Program-made: the position numbers and the translations under genes
Source: a virus
Length of the DNA stretch: 52,183 bases
Reading direction: 5' to 3' (one strand)
IMG/VR virus record: IMGVR_UViG_3300027805_000020
Location: 1-52,183 of that record
The notes under the pieces: generated by a model
What the model saw: only the letters and a program-made list of their open reading frames with translations
Told to the model about the DNA's origin: nothing
Database searches by the model: none
Shown here: positions 17,871 through 27,525 of the stretch, one piece after another
Position numbering within the stretch: the stretch's first letter is position 1
Layout of the letters: the number at the start of each line of letters is the position of its first letter

Positions 17871-18606
17871 TAAATATTTCTCCCCAAGCAAAAATGCAGT
17901 TATTCTCCGAATTTAAGTCACCTGCTTTTTCCAAGAAATTTCTATTGTCAACAGATCCATCAGATAGCATTCTAGCTTTATTACCGTTTAGATATTTAAA
18001 TAGCATAGATTGAAACAGTATAAAGTTTCCGTCATAACAAACCATCACGGGCTTCATCTGATTATTTATTGCATTGTTTAATTGATCTATAAAATTAGGA
18101 GGAAAAAACGTTCCGGAGTTTACATAGCAGAAGTAACCGTTTCTACCGCCCGCATTAAAGCCTTCATCTATATAATATTCAGGTTTTTGATTGATAATTT
18201 GAACTATATTAATTCTGGACGGATGAACATTAGTTTCTTGTTTGACTATACCATAAAGATCTTTATTATGTTCCGGCCTGTCATTAATAATTATATAGTA
18301 TTGTGCATTATTAATACTTTTTACAGTTTCTCTTAGCAGTTCATTATCGTAACTTCCTATAAAGTTAATACAAACACCGAGCCTTGCCTTTGTTTCTAGT
18401 GCGACTTTTTCCTTTGGACAGCCATCTACATTTTTAAGCCATTGCTCATCTCTGAAAGAATTGCAATGTCTGTCGAATTTATAGAAACCTTCCTCTAATA
18501 CTTTATTTTCAATGCTATCCGTCTTTCCCAGCAGACATTCATTTTGAACGCCGTCTTTTACTCCAGCAAAAACACAATCTTTACAGTGAACTTCAAACTT
18601 TAGCAT
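17863..18606 (-). CDS. Cys-motif N-terminus plus GT-A-like domain, hypothetical
   Basis: A 247-residue protein. The N-terminal 75 residues hold several Cys/His (H-C-K-D-C, N-E-C, R-H-C, D-G-C), probably a small zinc or disulfide domain. The remaining part looks like a GT-A fold (G-V-C-I-N-F-I-G-S-Y-D-N, strand/helix alternation, C-Y-V-N-S-G-T-F in the place of a D-x-D), but a clear D-x-D is missing. It could be an inactive or divergent glycosyltransferase. It is tightly packed between a methyltransferase-like gene and a GT2 gene, with a strong Shine-Dalgarno AAAGGGAG. Confidence 0.6.
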   Translation of the reverse strand: MLKFEVHCKDCVFAGVKDGVQNECLLGKTDSIENKVLEEGFYKFDRHCNSFRDEQWLKNVDGCPKEKVALETKARLGVCINFIGSYDNELLRETVKSINNAQYYIIINDRPEHNKDLYGIVKQETNVHPSRINIVQIINQKPEYYIDEGFNAGGRNGYFCYVNSGTFFPPNFIDQLNNAINNQMKPVMVCYDGNFILFQSMLFKYLNGNKARMLSDGSVDNRNFLEKAGDLNSENNCIFAWGEIFNA

Positions 18607-19046
18607 CTTACTCCCTTTACTACAAAATTTCTATTGTTTTCTATGTATCTTTCGGTAATATGAATGCCCGCCGAAGTTAGTGTTTCTACTATGGATTCGG
18701 CCCCAAAGAAAGATGATAAAGCACCTTCGGTAAAAAGCAATTCATTTAAAACTTTTTCTTCAATTAATCCTCTTCCGGACGCATAAGCGACTAAATCAAA
18801 GTCTAGATCGGTTACAACTATCTCTCCACCAATTCTTAGTTTTGAGCAAATTTTTAGAAGTACCATTCTGACTGTGTCATAATCATATAGAGATAAAAAA
18901 TTATCAACTTTAATATCGGTAGCCTCAGCATCACAGCATATGTCATCTATATTTTTTATATCGTTTCTGACTAAAGCTAGCGGAGCACTTACGGTTTCAT
19001 ATCCGTTTATTCTTTCTTTACGGTTTCTTGTTAGTAATAACTTCAT
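18600..19046 (-). CDS. short methyltransferase-like protein
   Basis: A 148-residue protein. L-R-I-G-G-E-I-V-V-T-D-L-D-F-D near residues 70-84 matches the strand after the SAM pocket in class I methyltransferases (K-P-G-G-x-x-x-x-x-D). The N-terminal G-x-G-x-G SAM loop is not present, so it may be a reduced or structural relative rather than an active enzyme. It overlaps genes on both sides by a few bases in the glycosylation island. Confidence 0.55.
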   Translation of the reverse strand: MKLLLTRNRKERINGYETVSAPLALVRNDIKNIDDICCDAEATDIKVDNFLSLYDYDTVRMVLLKICSKLRIGGEIVVTDLDFDLVAYASGRGLIEEKVLNELLFTEGALSSFFGAESIVETLTSAGIHITERYIENNRNFVVKGVRC

Positions 19047-20026
19047 GATAATATTGTCTTTCTAAAAATTGAATCCCACGACCGGCAAAAATTAATAAGG
19101 TTGTAATGTTCGAAAATTGTCATTCGGGCATTAGCACCGATTTGTTCGGCCAATTCTTTATTATTATATAATAGCGTTAAGTATTTATTAAATTCGTCGG
19201 GCGTGCTAGCTAGAAATCCGTTAAATTCATGCGTAATGATTTCGGGTATCATGCATGTATTGCTCGACACAACAGCACAGCCGCACGCCATAGCTTCAAT
19301 TAAAGCCATCGGGACGGGAGAAAATTGCGATGTATTTAGAAATATAGATGATTCGTTATACAAATCAACGAGTGCCTTTGTGCTACTGGCCGGTTTAGAT
19401 AAACCCGGATTATCTCCCGCAACAATAAATGTTTTATCTTTATTTCCATTAACGATTTCTTGGTATAACTTCCAGCCGCAGGCCCAATCTCGATTAGCCC
19501 ATTTGTTCACAACAGATAATACTGTATTTTTTCTTTCTATATTTTTATCAGAAAAAAAACTCGTATCAATTCCGTGCGTAATAACATCGGTTTTCTGATT
19601 ATTTAAACCCCATGCATTTTTACTGTATTCAGATATGAATGTATTTAAATCTGCATATTGAGAACGGAATACCTTTAGTTCATAATCATTTTCGGGCAAT
19701 GTATGCGTATGTCGTATTACTTTTACATTAAAAATTCTTGCGTATTCATTAGCTATATCAAGTCTTTCTCCGGAGACATGAGTTAAAATTAAGTCGGGTT
19801 TTAAATCATGAGGAATGTAATCTATGATATGATAATTTTTCGGAATATCACCGCAGTTTAAATCCCATTGCTTCCCATGATTAATTGAGAAAAAGTTATG
19901 GCCGGTTTTACATAATTGTTGTTCATAGCGTTCATGTGTAGATCCTATGACTAATATATTTAGTGAGTCGGCGTTATTCAATAAATCTGCGGATCTTAAA
20001 TATTGCCTTATTTTATTTTGTATCAT
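19043..20026 (-). CDS. family 4 (GT-B) glycosyltransferase
   Basis: A 327-residue GT-B enzyme with a Rossmann N-terminus (L-N-I-L-V-I-G-S-T) and the C-terminal nucleotide-sugar domain. The signature P-V-P-M-A-L-I-E-A-M-A-C-G (238-250) carries the GT4 E-x7-E-type motif. The pocket G-D-N-P-G-L-S lies near 205. It transfers a sugar from a nucleotide donor; the acceptor is unknown. It overlaps the next glycosyltransferase upstream by 14 bases. Confidence 0.87.
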   Translation of the reverse strand: MIQNKIRQYLRSADLLNNADSLNILVIGSTHERYEQQLCKTGHNFFSINHGKQWDLNCGDIPKNYHIIDYIPHDLKPDLILTHVSGERLDIANEYARIFNVKVIRHTHTLPENDYELKVFRSQYADLNTFISEYSKNAWGLNNQKTDVITHGIDTSFFSDKNIERKNTVLSVVNKWANRDWACGWKLYQEIVNGNKDKTFIVAGDNPGLSKPASSTKALVDLYNESSIFLNTSQFSPVPMALIEAMACGCAVVSSNTCMIPEIITHEFNGFLASTPDEFNKYLTLLYNNKELAEQIGANARMTIFEHYNLINFCRSWDSIFRKTILS

Positions 20027-21131
20027 TTAATGCCTCCATAATTTGCTTTCCGGTTCTATCGTAACCGAATTCAAAAGCACGCTCCTTAATTTTTTCTCTA
20101 TCTATAAAATTTTTTCTATAAAATGCCCGTCTCATAGCAATCTGTAAACATGATATGTCAATATTTCTCCATGTTTCAAAACCTGTGTATATTTCAGGTA
20201 ATGTGTCTAAGGCATCTGTACAGGGACTAATCGTGCTATTGACCGCTATTGCGTCACTAAAAGCAAATTCTGATAAACCAGTACCTTTAGTATATATTAA
20301 GTCTAGACCTAATGCCATTCCTTCTAGTGCCGGAATGCACCATGCCTCGCCACTGCTAGCGCATACGAAGCAATGACACTGACTCATGAAAGACAAAAGA
20401 TCGTTGTCATCGCAGTGCCCGCATAAAACAAACGGCTCTTTGTATTTATTTCTTATTTTAAGGCCGCGAGTAACATTTTCATTTAATTCATTTGCTATTT
20501 GAAGCGTTTCATTAGCACTCTTTCCGGGCATATTAAGTTTTAAAAATAAGTTCACATTCTCATGCATACCAAACTCCAAATGGAAAGCCTGCAAGATAGC
20601 TTTAACATTTTTTCTCTTACTTAATTCCCCGACGTAACAAAAGTTATAAGCATTTTTATCTTCAAGTCCCGCTATAACATTTTGCGGTACAAAATTTTTA
20701 TACTTATCAACATCAATGCAATGATTAACTACAGTTGCTTTGCATTTTACCCCGGACAAAAATGAGTCCATAACCATATCATTATTTGGAACCCAACACT
20801 CTTTAAACATGTTGATGTACTTATGCCACTGAGTATATCCAAAATCGTTAGTCTCAGTTTCGTACATGCATATGTTTCTGATTTTTGACCTACCGGAGTA
20901 ATAACTATAATTAGTCGGTAATGTATGTTGAACGCATACATCTACTCCGTACAAAGATTTTTGTTCTAGCTCTGCTATTTCTTGAGGTACTGATTGTGCT
21001 TCTTCTGGTTTGTATGAAACTCTCCTTGGAACAACATCTATTCCAATTCTGTTCATAGCTATAATGTTATGGAGTGCGGCATTGCCCCAACCAGTTCCAT
21101 CAGCGTAATGACCTATGTACAATACTTTCAT
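20013..21131 (-). CDS. family 4 (GT-B) glycosyltransferase
   Basis: A 372-residue GT-B glycosyltransferase. The N-terminus M-K-V-L-Y-I-G-H-Y-A-D-G-T-G-W-G is the usual sugar-acceptor-side Rossmann start. Y-V-G-E-L-S-K-R-K-N (near 167) and G-E-A-W-C-I-P-A-L-E-G-M-A-L-G (near 260) form the donor-side signature. It overlaps the 544-residue glycosyltransferase upstream by 32 bases, so both are probably made together. Confidence 0.87.
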   Translation of the reverse strand: MKVLYIGHYADGTGWGNAALHNIIAMNRIGIDVVPRRVSYKPEEAQSVPQEIAELEQKSLYGVDVCVQHTLPTNYSYYSGRSKIRNICMYETETNDFGYTQWHKYINMFKECWVPNNDMVMDSFLSGVKCKATVVNHCIDVDKYKNFVPQNVIAGLEDKNAYNFCYVGELSKRKNVKAILQAFHLEFGMHENVNLFLKLNMPGKSANETLQIANELNENVTRGLKIRNKYKEPFVLCGHCDDNDLLSFMSQCHCFVCASSGEAWCIPALEGMALGLDLIYTKGTGLSEFAFSDAIAVNSTISPCTDALDTLPEIYTGFETWRNIDISCLQIAMRRAFYRKNFIDREKIKERAFEFGYDRTGKQIMEALNDTK

Positions 21132-22734
21132 TTCTGTTCTGTTCCCATTTATTATAAAAATCTCTTAGCTGAACCATTGATTCATATGCATCTTCAAATG
21201 TAAATGGTCTGCCTTTTAAATTATCCTTGAATGAATTTTCATTAAAATATAATAGTCCCATACCCGGCATTGTACTTCTATAAGTAAGATCTTTAACAAG
21301 CCTTCTCCATAAATTAGAAAACATAAATTCCGGCTTCTTTAAAACGTTATTGATTAAAAATACAGCCTGTTCGCACGGAGACATGCCCACGTTCATTATA
21401 GGGTCCGGCTGCAAAATTTCAACGGGATCATTCCATTTTTTACTCTTTAAAGGAATTGATTCGATTGCGTCGATCCAAACCTGTGCGTTTTTATCCCAAG
21501 AATAAAAATCACTAGATAATTTATGACAGGCTTTTCCAAGAGATGAATGCATGTAATCTCTTGGGAGAGAGAATAAATCAAACAAAATATCTACTGCCGA
21601 ATTTTCACAGGGGACTGCAAGCAATCTTGAAGTAGAAGCCTCTTTAACATATTCTTTTACATCAATAGGTATAGTAGATATCGTTTGTGAAAAATCTTCC
21701 ATTGAAGAATAATTAACATTCATTACCGGAACACCCGCTTTAGCCGCTTCTACTATAGGAATTCCAAAACCCTCATTTGTAGCGTATTGAATATATACAT
21801 CAAATAGGTTATATACAAAGTTAAGCTCTTGTTCTGTCAGGCTATTATTAACGCCCGCGATATTTTTACTAAAGTTTCCGCATTTATTGCAGTATTTTAC
21901 TGTATCGGAAAAATGCTCGACAGATATGTTTTGGCAAGTCTTACATTTGTAAGTAAAAAGAACTCTACTGGATAATTCTGATTCCATTAATAATTCCGGA
22001 ATATTCCATCCAACATCAGGAAATGCAGTATGGCAGTATAAGTAAACATCTCTACGGCCCGACTCTCTGACATATCTCTTGAATAGTTTAAATAATTCCG
22101 GAAACAATTTTCTAGGCTGATTACGCATAACGGTGCCTAGAATATAAATATCCTGAGGAATATTATTGAAGGCCCGCAACTGATTTTTTTCTTCTATAGT
22201 AAAAGGCTTGTAGTTTTCGCTCGCCGCAGGACTTGCAACTCCTAAGACGTTAATATTGCTAGATTGAGCCAGAATAGTTTTTTTGCCGAATTCAGAGTAT
22301 GTTAAAACACCATCGGCATTTCCGTACAATTCCATCCAGTCAGCATTTTGTGGTCTAGCGTCTACAGTTGGGCATATAAGCCAGTTGTAAAAATTCCGAA
22401 ACGGCGATCTGCTTTGATATTCAAACGCCCAAGGATCTCTAAAGTCTATGACATAGTCAGGTTTAAAATCTAATAATACATTGTTGAATGTATATTCGCC
22501 GTATTCAAAAGAACTAGACGCTAAATAATTATTATAATCAGGACTGTTTTCGCTAGGCTTGTTCGGATAAACCCTCCAAGGATAATTAGACATTCTTGGA
22601 TCATCAGGTGTTATGTAACAACCTAGCTCGGCCACTTCGTAGTGTTTAGACAGCCTGCTTAGAAGCTCTCTACCGTAAACTCCGTATCCCGTACTAAATC
22701 CGCTAAACTCTGTGCATAGCAATATTTTTTTCAT
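21100..22734 (-). CDS. family 4 glycosyltransferase with inserted zinc ribbon
   Basis: A 544-residue GT-B enzyme, longer than the usual 350-400. The N-terminal Rossmann domain starts M-K-K-I-L-L-C-T-E-F. The donor domain holds E-G-F-G-I-P-I-V-E-A-A-K-A-G (321-334). Inserted before this motif is a zinc ribbon: Cys264-x2-Cys267 and Cys282-x2-Cys285. A C-terminal extension after about residue 430 is helical and unassigned. The ribbon could hold the acceptor or a partner protein. It is coupled to the SSB-like gene upstream by TAATG. Confidence 0.85.
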   Translation of the reverse strand: MKKILLCTEFSGFSTGYGVYGRELLSRLSKHYEVAELGCYITPDDPRMSNYPWRVYPNKPSENSPDYNNYLASSSFEYGEYTFNNVLLDFKPDYVIDFRDPWAFEYQSRSPFRNFYNWLICPTVDARPQNADWMELYGNADGVLTYSEFGKKTILAQSSNINVLGVASPAASENYKPFTIEEKNQLRAFNNIPQDIYILGTVMRNQPRKLFPELFKLFKRYVRESGRRDVYLYCHTAFPDVGWNIPELLMESELSSRVLFTYKCKTCQNISVEHFSDTVKYCNKCGNFSKNIAGVNNSLTEQELNFVYNLFDVYIQYATNEGFGIPIVEAAKAGVPVMNVNYSSMEDFSQTISTIPIDVKEYVKEASTSRLLAVPCENSAVDILFDLFSLPRDYMHSSLGKACHKLSSDFYSWDKNAQVWIDAIESIPLKSKKWNDPVEILQPDPIMNVGMSPCEQAVFLINNVLKKPEFMFSNLWRRLVKDLTYRSTMPGMGLLYFNENSFKDNLKGRPFTFEDAYESMVQLRDFYNKWEQNRNESIVHRSLR

Positions 22735-23027
22735 TAATATGCCTTTCTGAAACTGTTGACTCTTATGTAATCTATTCCGTCTTCGTCATGACGTAAGGAG
22801 CCTTCAATAAAAATCATATCGCCCTTGACGAGTTTGGCATATAATGCGTCAGCACCTTTATCCCAAGCAGTGCAGTTAATCATAGTTTTAATGATATTTT
22901 TTTTACCATCAGTTTTTCCTTGCCACTTCTCTTCAACTTCTATGACAAAATCACACACATTACAATCATGCTCAACATTAAGAGTTAAATCTTCTAATAT
23001 TCTTCCGACAAAATAACAATTATTCAT
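22734..23027 (-). CDS. SSB-like OB-fold protein
   Basis: A 97-residue protein with the single-strand-binding OB fold: N-terminal N-N-C-Y-F-V-G-R-I-L-E-D-L, the middle M-I-N-C-T-A-W-D-K-G-A and the end G-D-M-I-F-I-E-G-S-L-R, all standard SSB blocks. It lacks an acidic C-terminal tail. It lies directly after the polymerase gene, so it may serve the polymerase. The phage carries a second, longer SSB at 33032-33340, so the two may have different jobs. Confidence 0.8.
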   Translation of the reverse strand: MNNCYFVGRILEDLTLNVEHDCNVCDFVIEVEEKWQGKTDGKKNIIKTMINCTAWDKGADALYAKLVKGDMIFIEGSLRHDEDGIDYIRVNSFRKAY

Positions 23028-23029
23028 AT

Positions 23030-26000
23030 TTAAACCTGTACAATTTTCCTAACATTTAACGAGTATTCATCATTTCTAGATTCTACCGATCCCTGAATCA
23101 TAATGTTGTTATTTTCAACTAACAAAGCTCTGTATTCTGCATATTCTTTAGGAAAAGCAACAATAGACTTCAAGCATCCTGTACTATCTTCACCACTAAT
23201 AAAAGCCATCATTTGGCCCGCCGTCTTACCGCTTTTGACCTTATGTTCTCTAACATTTGTTATATTAACTATAAGATTAATCGTCCCCTTAGCATTTCCG
23301 CTCACAACATCAAGACATGTAGTATCGGAAGAATAACTTCCCGGAGATACATTACCTAAATAAGAAAGAGGAAGCCCCATATAAAAACGCTCTTTTTGTA
23401 ATATCATAGCCGCAGAATCATTAATATCGTACATTGGATTTTCCAGTGCCGACTTCATTCCTAAAACTTTAGCCATTCTACTGCTTGTGAGCTTATATTT
23501 ATTTATAAGCAAATTTATATGATACAGCAAACCCTTGTCATTTTCTACGTTTTCTTTAATAAATAATATTTCTTTATCGGTAAGATCCTTAAAGGTATTA
23601 TATTCGTAAAGCATTTTATCTCTACTGTTTTTATTATAGTCACCATTAAAAGCACCGACTGCGATGAGTGCATTCATTGAAAGGCTATTGATTTTATTAA
23701 AAGTGCATAATATATCTATCCAATTGAATTTCTCTACATCGTGTTTGGATTTTATATCTTCTATTTTAGCTGCTTCTTTTACACCTACATTTTTAACGTG
23801 CCCGTATCCAAAAGCAATCGAATTTTGTTCCGGAACAGCAGTAAAATTTTCATATAAATTACTCAAAGATGGCGGTACAACATTAATTCCATGCTGTCTG
23901 GCATCATTTACTAAATCTTTTATTTCTTCCATTCGGTCGGGACCATTTTTAGAATGATTTAGATAGACTTCGTAGAACTTAATCGGATTATGAGTTTTAC
24001 AGTACGCGGAATAATAAGCATTGTGTCCATATGAGTACGCATGACTCGCGTTAAAGCTGTAACGCTGCGATTTCTCAATCCAGTCAAATATTTTTTTAGT
24101 AATCTCTTCTGATGTAACTGATACTCTGGAAGAACCTTTGAAGAATTTATCTTTTACTTTAGCCATAACATCGGTGCGTTTTTTACCAATAGCTTTTCTT
24201 AATTCATCGGCTTCATCCAGAGTAAATCCTGCGACATCTCTGGACAATAACATCGCTGTTTCTTGATATACCAAAACTCCATATGTATCCTTAAGGGTCT
24301 TATCTACAACCTCATGTATACTTGGAACTTCTTCTTCTCCGTTTTTTCTGTCGATATAGTGCTGAGTCATAGATACACCATCTTCTCCCAGTGATTCAAC
24401 GCATCCCGGACGGATAATTGAAACTAGAGCAGCTAAATGGTGAATGTTTTCTGGTTTTAATTTTTTAACCCATCGTTTTTGTTTTTCTAGCTGAAATATA
24501 CCCTTTACGTCACCATCTGCGAAAGTTTTCCAAGTCGCTTTATCTTCTAGATTTTCAACATTACACCCTTCTGGCAAATGCGGAATTATATCCATTAACT
24601 TATCTAAGATAGACACACCAAGAATATCAAATTTTACGTGCCCCAAAGCCTCCAAATCGCCCATTTCTAAGCCCGCGATGGGTGCTCCGTCTTTATCCCT
24701 AACGATGGGGCAAATCTCTTGTAGCGGCCTATAAGAGATAATAACGCCCGCTGGGTGCTTGCCTTGAGATTTATAACAGCCTTCAATTTGTATGGCTCTA
24801 TAAAAAGATCCCGCCAAAGGCCCGGACAAGTTATCGTCTTCATCGATAGTACACCATTGAGACAGCTTGCTTGCTCTATGAATCAATGCCCATTTAATAA
24901 TAGATGCATCTTCCATGTTTTCTAATTCATCGGCAATTTCTGCTTTATCGGGAATATGTTCCGTGATTTCATTCGCTTCTGCTGGAGTTACAACATCTTC
25001 AATGCGTAGGACTTCTTTCATGGCAGACTTACCCATTAAGGAAGAGAATGTAGCCATCTGTGAAACTTTATCTTCACCATATTTAGTCTTAATATACTGA
25101 ATGATTTCATCCCTATGTTGACTCGGAATATCAAGATCAATATCTGGCAAAGTACCTTTTCTTCCGGAGTTATAAAACCTACTAAATAGTAGATTGTACG
25201 GAATGGGGTCAATGCCTGTAATGCCTATAAGATATGATATTAAACAACCTGAAGCTGACCCTCTACCCACGCCCGTTTTCCAGTTTTTAGACTTGCAAAA
25301 TCTGATGATATCCCAAACAATAAGAAAATATCCAGCCAGATTAGCTTCCTCAATAACTTGAAGTTCTTCCTTCACACGATCAATATAAACTTGATCTTTT
25401 TGTTTTTTAAAAGGAAGTTTTTTCCATCCTTCACGGCATAACTGTTTTACATATTCGATTTCAGACATACCGTTTGGACAATCAAATTTTGGCAATTGTG
25501 GAGTTGAAAGAATGTCGTACTCTTCACACATGTCCGCTATCAAAACTGCATTCTCCAGTTCTTCCTGAGTGTGCAATGCTTGCATTTCAGCATATGTAGG
25601 AATATGATAGTTATCAGACACGAAGAATGTACCAAGAGGAACGTCTTTTCCGTTCTGGATATCTCGCATGACTCCCGGCAGGGTACGCCCCAAGTTAGAA
25701 CATAGCAAAATTCTTTGGTAAATAGCATCGCTCTTACGAACGTAATGACTATCTGCGGTCGCCACTGTTTTAATGTTTAATTTTTGAGACATATACCTTA
25801 GACATTCAGCCGTTACGGAAGTCATGGGTAAATGTTCTTTATCGATTAGTTGAATCTCAAGAAAAAAATTCTCTTTGCCGAATACATCAATATGCTTTTG
25901 TATATGTTGCTCCAGAACTGTTTCCCAGTCTTCGCGTAAAAATGTCCGGGCTTGTTCTTCACTCTTGCTTCTGTAAACAGATGTGGAAGTAAAAAGTATA

Positions 26001-26449
26001 TCACAAATTGTACTTCCGGCATGGCCGCTGATAGCTACATGGTTTCCGCTAGATAGAAACTCTTTGCATTCTTCTAAAGATATGCGGGCCTTGTAATAAA
26101 AAGAATTAGGATCGTTTGTTTTTGATACGGCCCGAAGCATTTCATACCACCCGGCCAAATTTTTACACAGAACTACTAAGTGATTAGTAGAGCGATTTGC
26201 CGCAGTTCTAACAGTGGACAAATCATCTGATATATCAAATTCGCAGCCTAAAATCGGTTTAATACCGGCATCTTTACAAGCCTTAAAGAATTTTACGTGG
26301 GCGGCTACGTTTCTGTGGTCAGTAATAGCTGCGGCCCGATAACCATAGCTAGCACATGTCTGTGCAATATCTTTAGGAACGGAAAAACCGTCCAGAAGAC
26401 TAAGATTTGAGTGTTGGTGTAGAGGAACCCAAGGAACAAATTCTGTCAT
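23030..26449 (-). CDS. dnaE: DNA polymerase III alpha subunit (DnaE type)
   Basis: A 1139-residue C-family replicative polymerase. The N-terminal PHP domain has H11-Q-H13 and D-H-R-N-V. The catalytic palm has P-D-I-D-L-D at 435-440 (Asp436 and Asp438 match the E. coli pair), and the third Asp lies in K-F-D-I-L-G. V-G-R-G-S-A-S-G at 394-401 is the nucleotide-binding segment. A C-terminal OB domain follows (N-I-M-I-Q-G-S-V near the end). It is close to bacterial DnaE in length (about 1160). It follows the DnaQ-like exonuclease by 4 bases, giving a polymerase plus proofreader pair. Phages more often use family A or B polymerases. Confidence 0.96.
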   Translation of the reverse strand: MTEFVPWVPLHQHSNLSLLDGFSVPKDIAQTCASYGYRAAAITDHRNVAAHVKFFKACKDAGIKPILGCEFDISDDLSTVRTAANRSTNHLVVLCKNLAGWYEMLRAVSKTNDPNSFYYKARISLEECKEFLSSGNHVAISGHAGSTICDILFTSTSVYRSKSEEQARTFLREDWETVLEQHIQKHIDVFGKENFFLEIQLIDKEHLPMTSVTAECLRYMSQKLNIKTVATADSHYVRKSDAIYQRILLCSNLGRTLPGVMRDIQNGKDVPLGTFFVSDNYHIPTYAEMQALHTQEELENAVLIADMCEEYDILSTPQLPKFDCPNGMSEIEYVKQLCREGWKKLPFKKQKDQVYIDRVKEELQVIEEANLAGYFLIVWDIIRFCKSKNWKTGVGRGSASGCLISYLIGITGIDPIPYNLLFSRFYNSGRKGTLPDIDLDIPSQHRDEIIQYIKTKYGEDKVSQMATFSSLMGKSAMKEVLRIEDVVTPAEANEITEHIPDKAEIADELENMEDASIIKWALIHRASKLSQWCTIDEDDNLSGPLAGSFYRAIQIEGCYKSQGKHPAGVIISYRPLQEICPIVRDKDGAPIAGLEMGDLEALGHVKFDILGVSILDKLMDIIPHLPEGCNVENLEDKATWKTFADGDVKGIFQLEKQKRWVKKLKPENIHHLAALVSIIRPGCVESLGEDGVSMTQHYIDRKNGEEEVPSIHEVVDKTLKDTYGVLVYQETAMLLSRDVAGFTLDEADELRKAIGKKRTDVMAKVKDKFFKGSSRVSVTSEEITKKIFDWIEKSQRYSFNASHAYSYGHNAYYSAYCKTHNPIKFYEVYLNHSKNGPDRMEEIKDLVNDARQHGINVVPPSLSNLYENFTAVPEQNSIAFGYGHVKNVGVKEAAKIEDIKSKHDVEKFNWIDILCTFNKINSLSMNALIAVGAFNGDYNKNSRDKMLYEYNTFKDLTDKEILFIKENVENDKGLLYHINLLINKYKLTSSRMAKVLGMKSALENPMYDINDSAAMILQKERFYMGLPLSYLGNVSPGSYSSDTTCLDVVSGNAKGTINLIVNITNVREHKVKSGKTAGQMMAFISGEDSTGCLKSIVAFPKEYAEYRALLVENNNIMIQGSVESRNDEYSLNVRKIVQV

Positions 26450-26453
26450 TTTT

Positions 26454-27146
26454 TTATTCTATAAATAAAGGGCTGTCGGCAAAAGCCTTGGAATAATCTG
26501 TTTTTAAAGTAATAGCACGCTGGTAATGCATTAGCTTAATAAAAATATTAGCGGTGCATTTTACATCGTGCAATCCATCGTGTGCGTTAGCTTTCATATG
26601 AGGGGGCATTCCCATAAAATCCATCATATCAACAAGCTTGCGGGAAGTTATATTAACCGAATTTTCAGTCATCATCATAAAATAATCAAGCAAATCGACT
26701 TTGTATAATTGATTAAATATAGACTGCTTATCTTTAGATGCAGGCCCGTATTGCAGGCATAACCTATTAATAATGGGCATGTCATAATTTATTATATTAT
26801 ATCCCACGGGAATAGGTGCGGTATATACGCTATTTTTTATATTAAACCGTTTGATAAACTGCTTGAATTTTTCCCATACGATTTTTTCCGGTGGAGCCTC
26901 CATAAGTTTTTCTTTAGTCTTACGTGTAACATCTAAAGCTTCTTGCTGAACAGGATTTAGGTCCGCTGCAATAGCTTTATCGTTATCAAATATGGGCTGA
27001 ACCTCGGAATCAAATATTCCTCCGGGTTCTACCCTTAAACTTCTAGGATTAATTATAACTGCCGATAATTGAGTTATCTGGCACTTGGACGGATTTTCGC
27101 CGCCGCCCGTTTCAAAATCGAAAACACAAAAATGATTCTTATTCAT
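26454..27146 (-). CDS. DnaQ-like 3'-5' exonuclease (DEDDh)
   Basis: A 230-residue exonuclease. F-D-F-E-T-G-G (Asp10 and Glu12) is motif I, Y-N-I-I-N-Y-D is motif II, and A-H-D-G-L-H-D is motif III with the catalytic His. It would proofread as the epsilon subunit does for Pol III. Its place immediately upstream of dnaE supports this. RNase T or oligoribonuclease-type roles are less likely. Confidence 0.9.
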   Translation of the reverse strand: MNKNHFCVFDFETGGGENPSKCQITQLSAVIINPRSLRVEPGGIFDSEVQPIFDNDKAIAADLNPVQQEALDVTRKTKEKLMEAPPEKIVWEKFKQFIKRFNIKNSVYTAPIPVGYNIINYDMPIINRLCLQYGPASKDKQSIFNQLYKVDLLDYFMMMTENSVNITSRKLVDMMDFMGMPPHMKANAHDGLHDVKCTANIFIKLMHYQRAITLKTDYSKAFADSPLFIE

Positions 27147-27147
27147 A

Positions 27148-27525
27148 TTAAAACACCAAATTCTTTGTAATTATTCTAGAGTAAAATTTATAGTCGGAAG
27201 ATCTGTATAGCTTGTTTTTAAACTTTCGTTTGTCTCTAGATAGCACTTTCTTCAAGAGCATTTTACTATAACCCTTATGTCTGAACGACATACGTGTATA
27301 TGCAGCAATATTATACATATCAAATATTGCATTACTCTTAGTTGTTATAGCACAAGAACAAGCAAGCCCGTCAACGTATAATATACCAATGGTATCTATA
27401 GAGTCAAGTTTGTCAAATAGTTGAGATATGCCGCCATATTTATACATAAGACCGGCTGACTTAATAATACTTAAAAAATAACTAAACTTTTCCCTCTTCT
27501 GAGTTGTCCGCATTGTTATCGTCAT
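27148..27525 (-). CDS. GNAT-type acetyltransferase-like protein
   Basis: A 125-residue protein with the acetyl-CoA loop pattern R-M-S-F-R-H-K-G-Y-S-K-M-L-L (near residues 78-91), matching the R/Q-x-x-G-x-G/A segment of GNAT enzymes, and a preceding beta strand I-A-A-Y. Substrate unknown. GAGGA lies 6 bases before the ATG, which lies 44 bases inside the previous gene. Confidence 0.65.
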   Translation of the reverse strand: MTITMRTTQKREKFSYFLSIIKSAGLMYKYGGISQLFDKLDSIDTIGILYVDGLACSCAITTKSNAIFDMYNIAAYTRMSFRHKGYSKMLLKKVLSRDKRKFKNKLYRSSDYKFYSRIITKNLVF

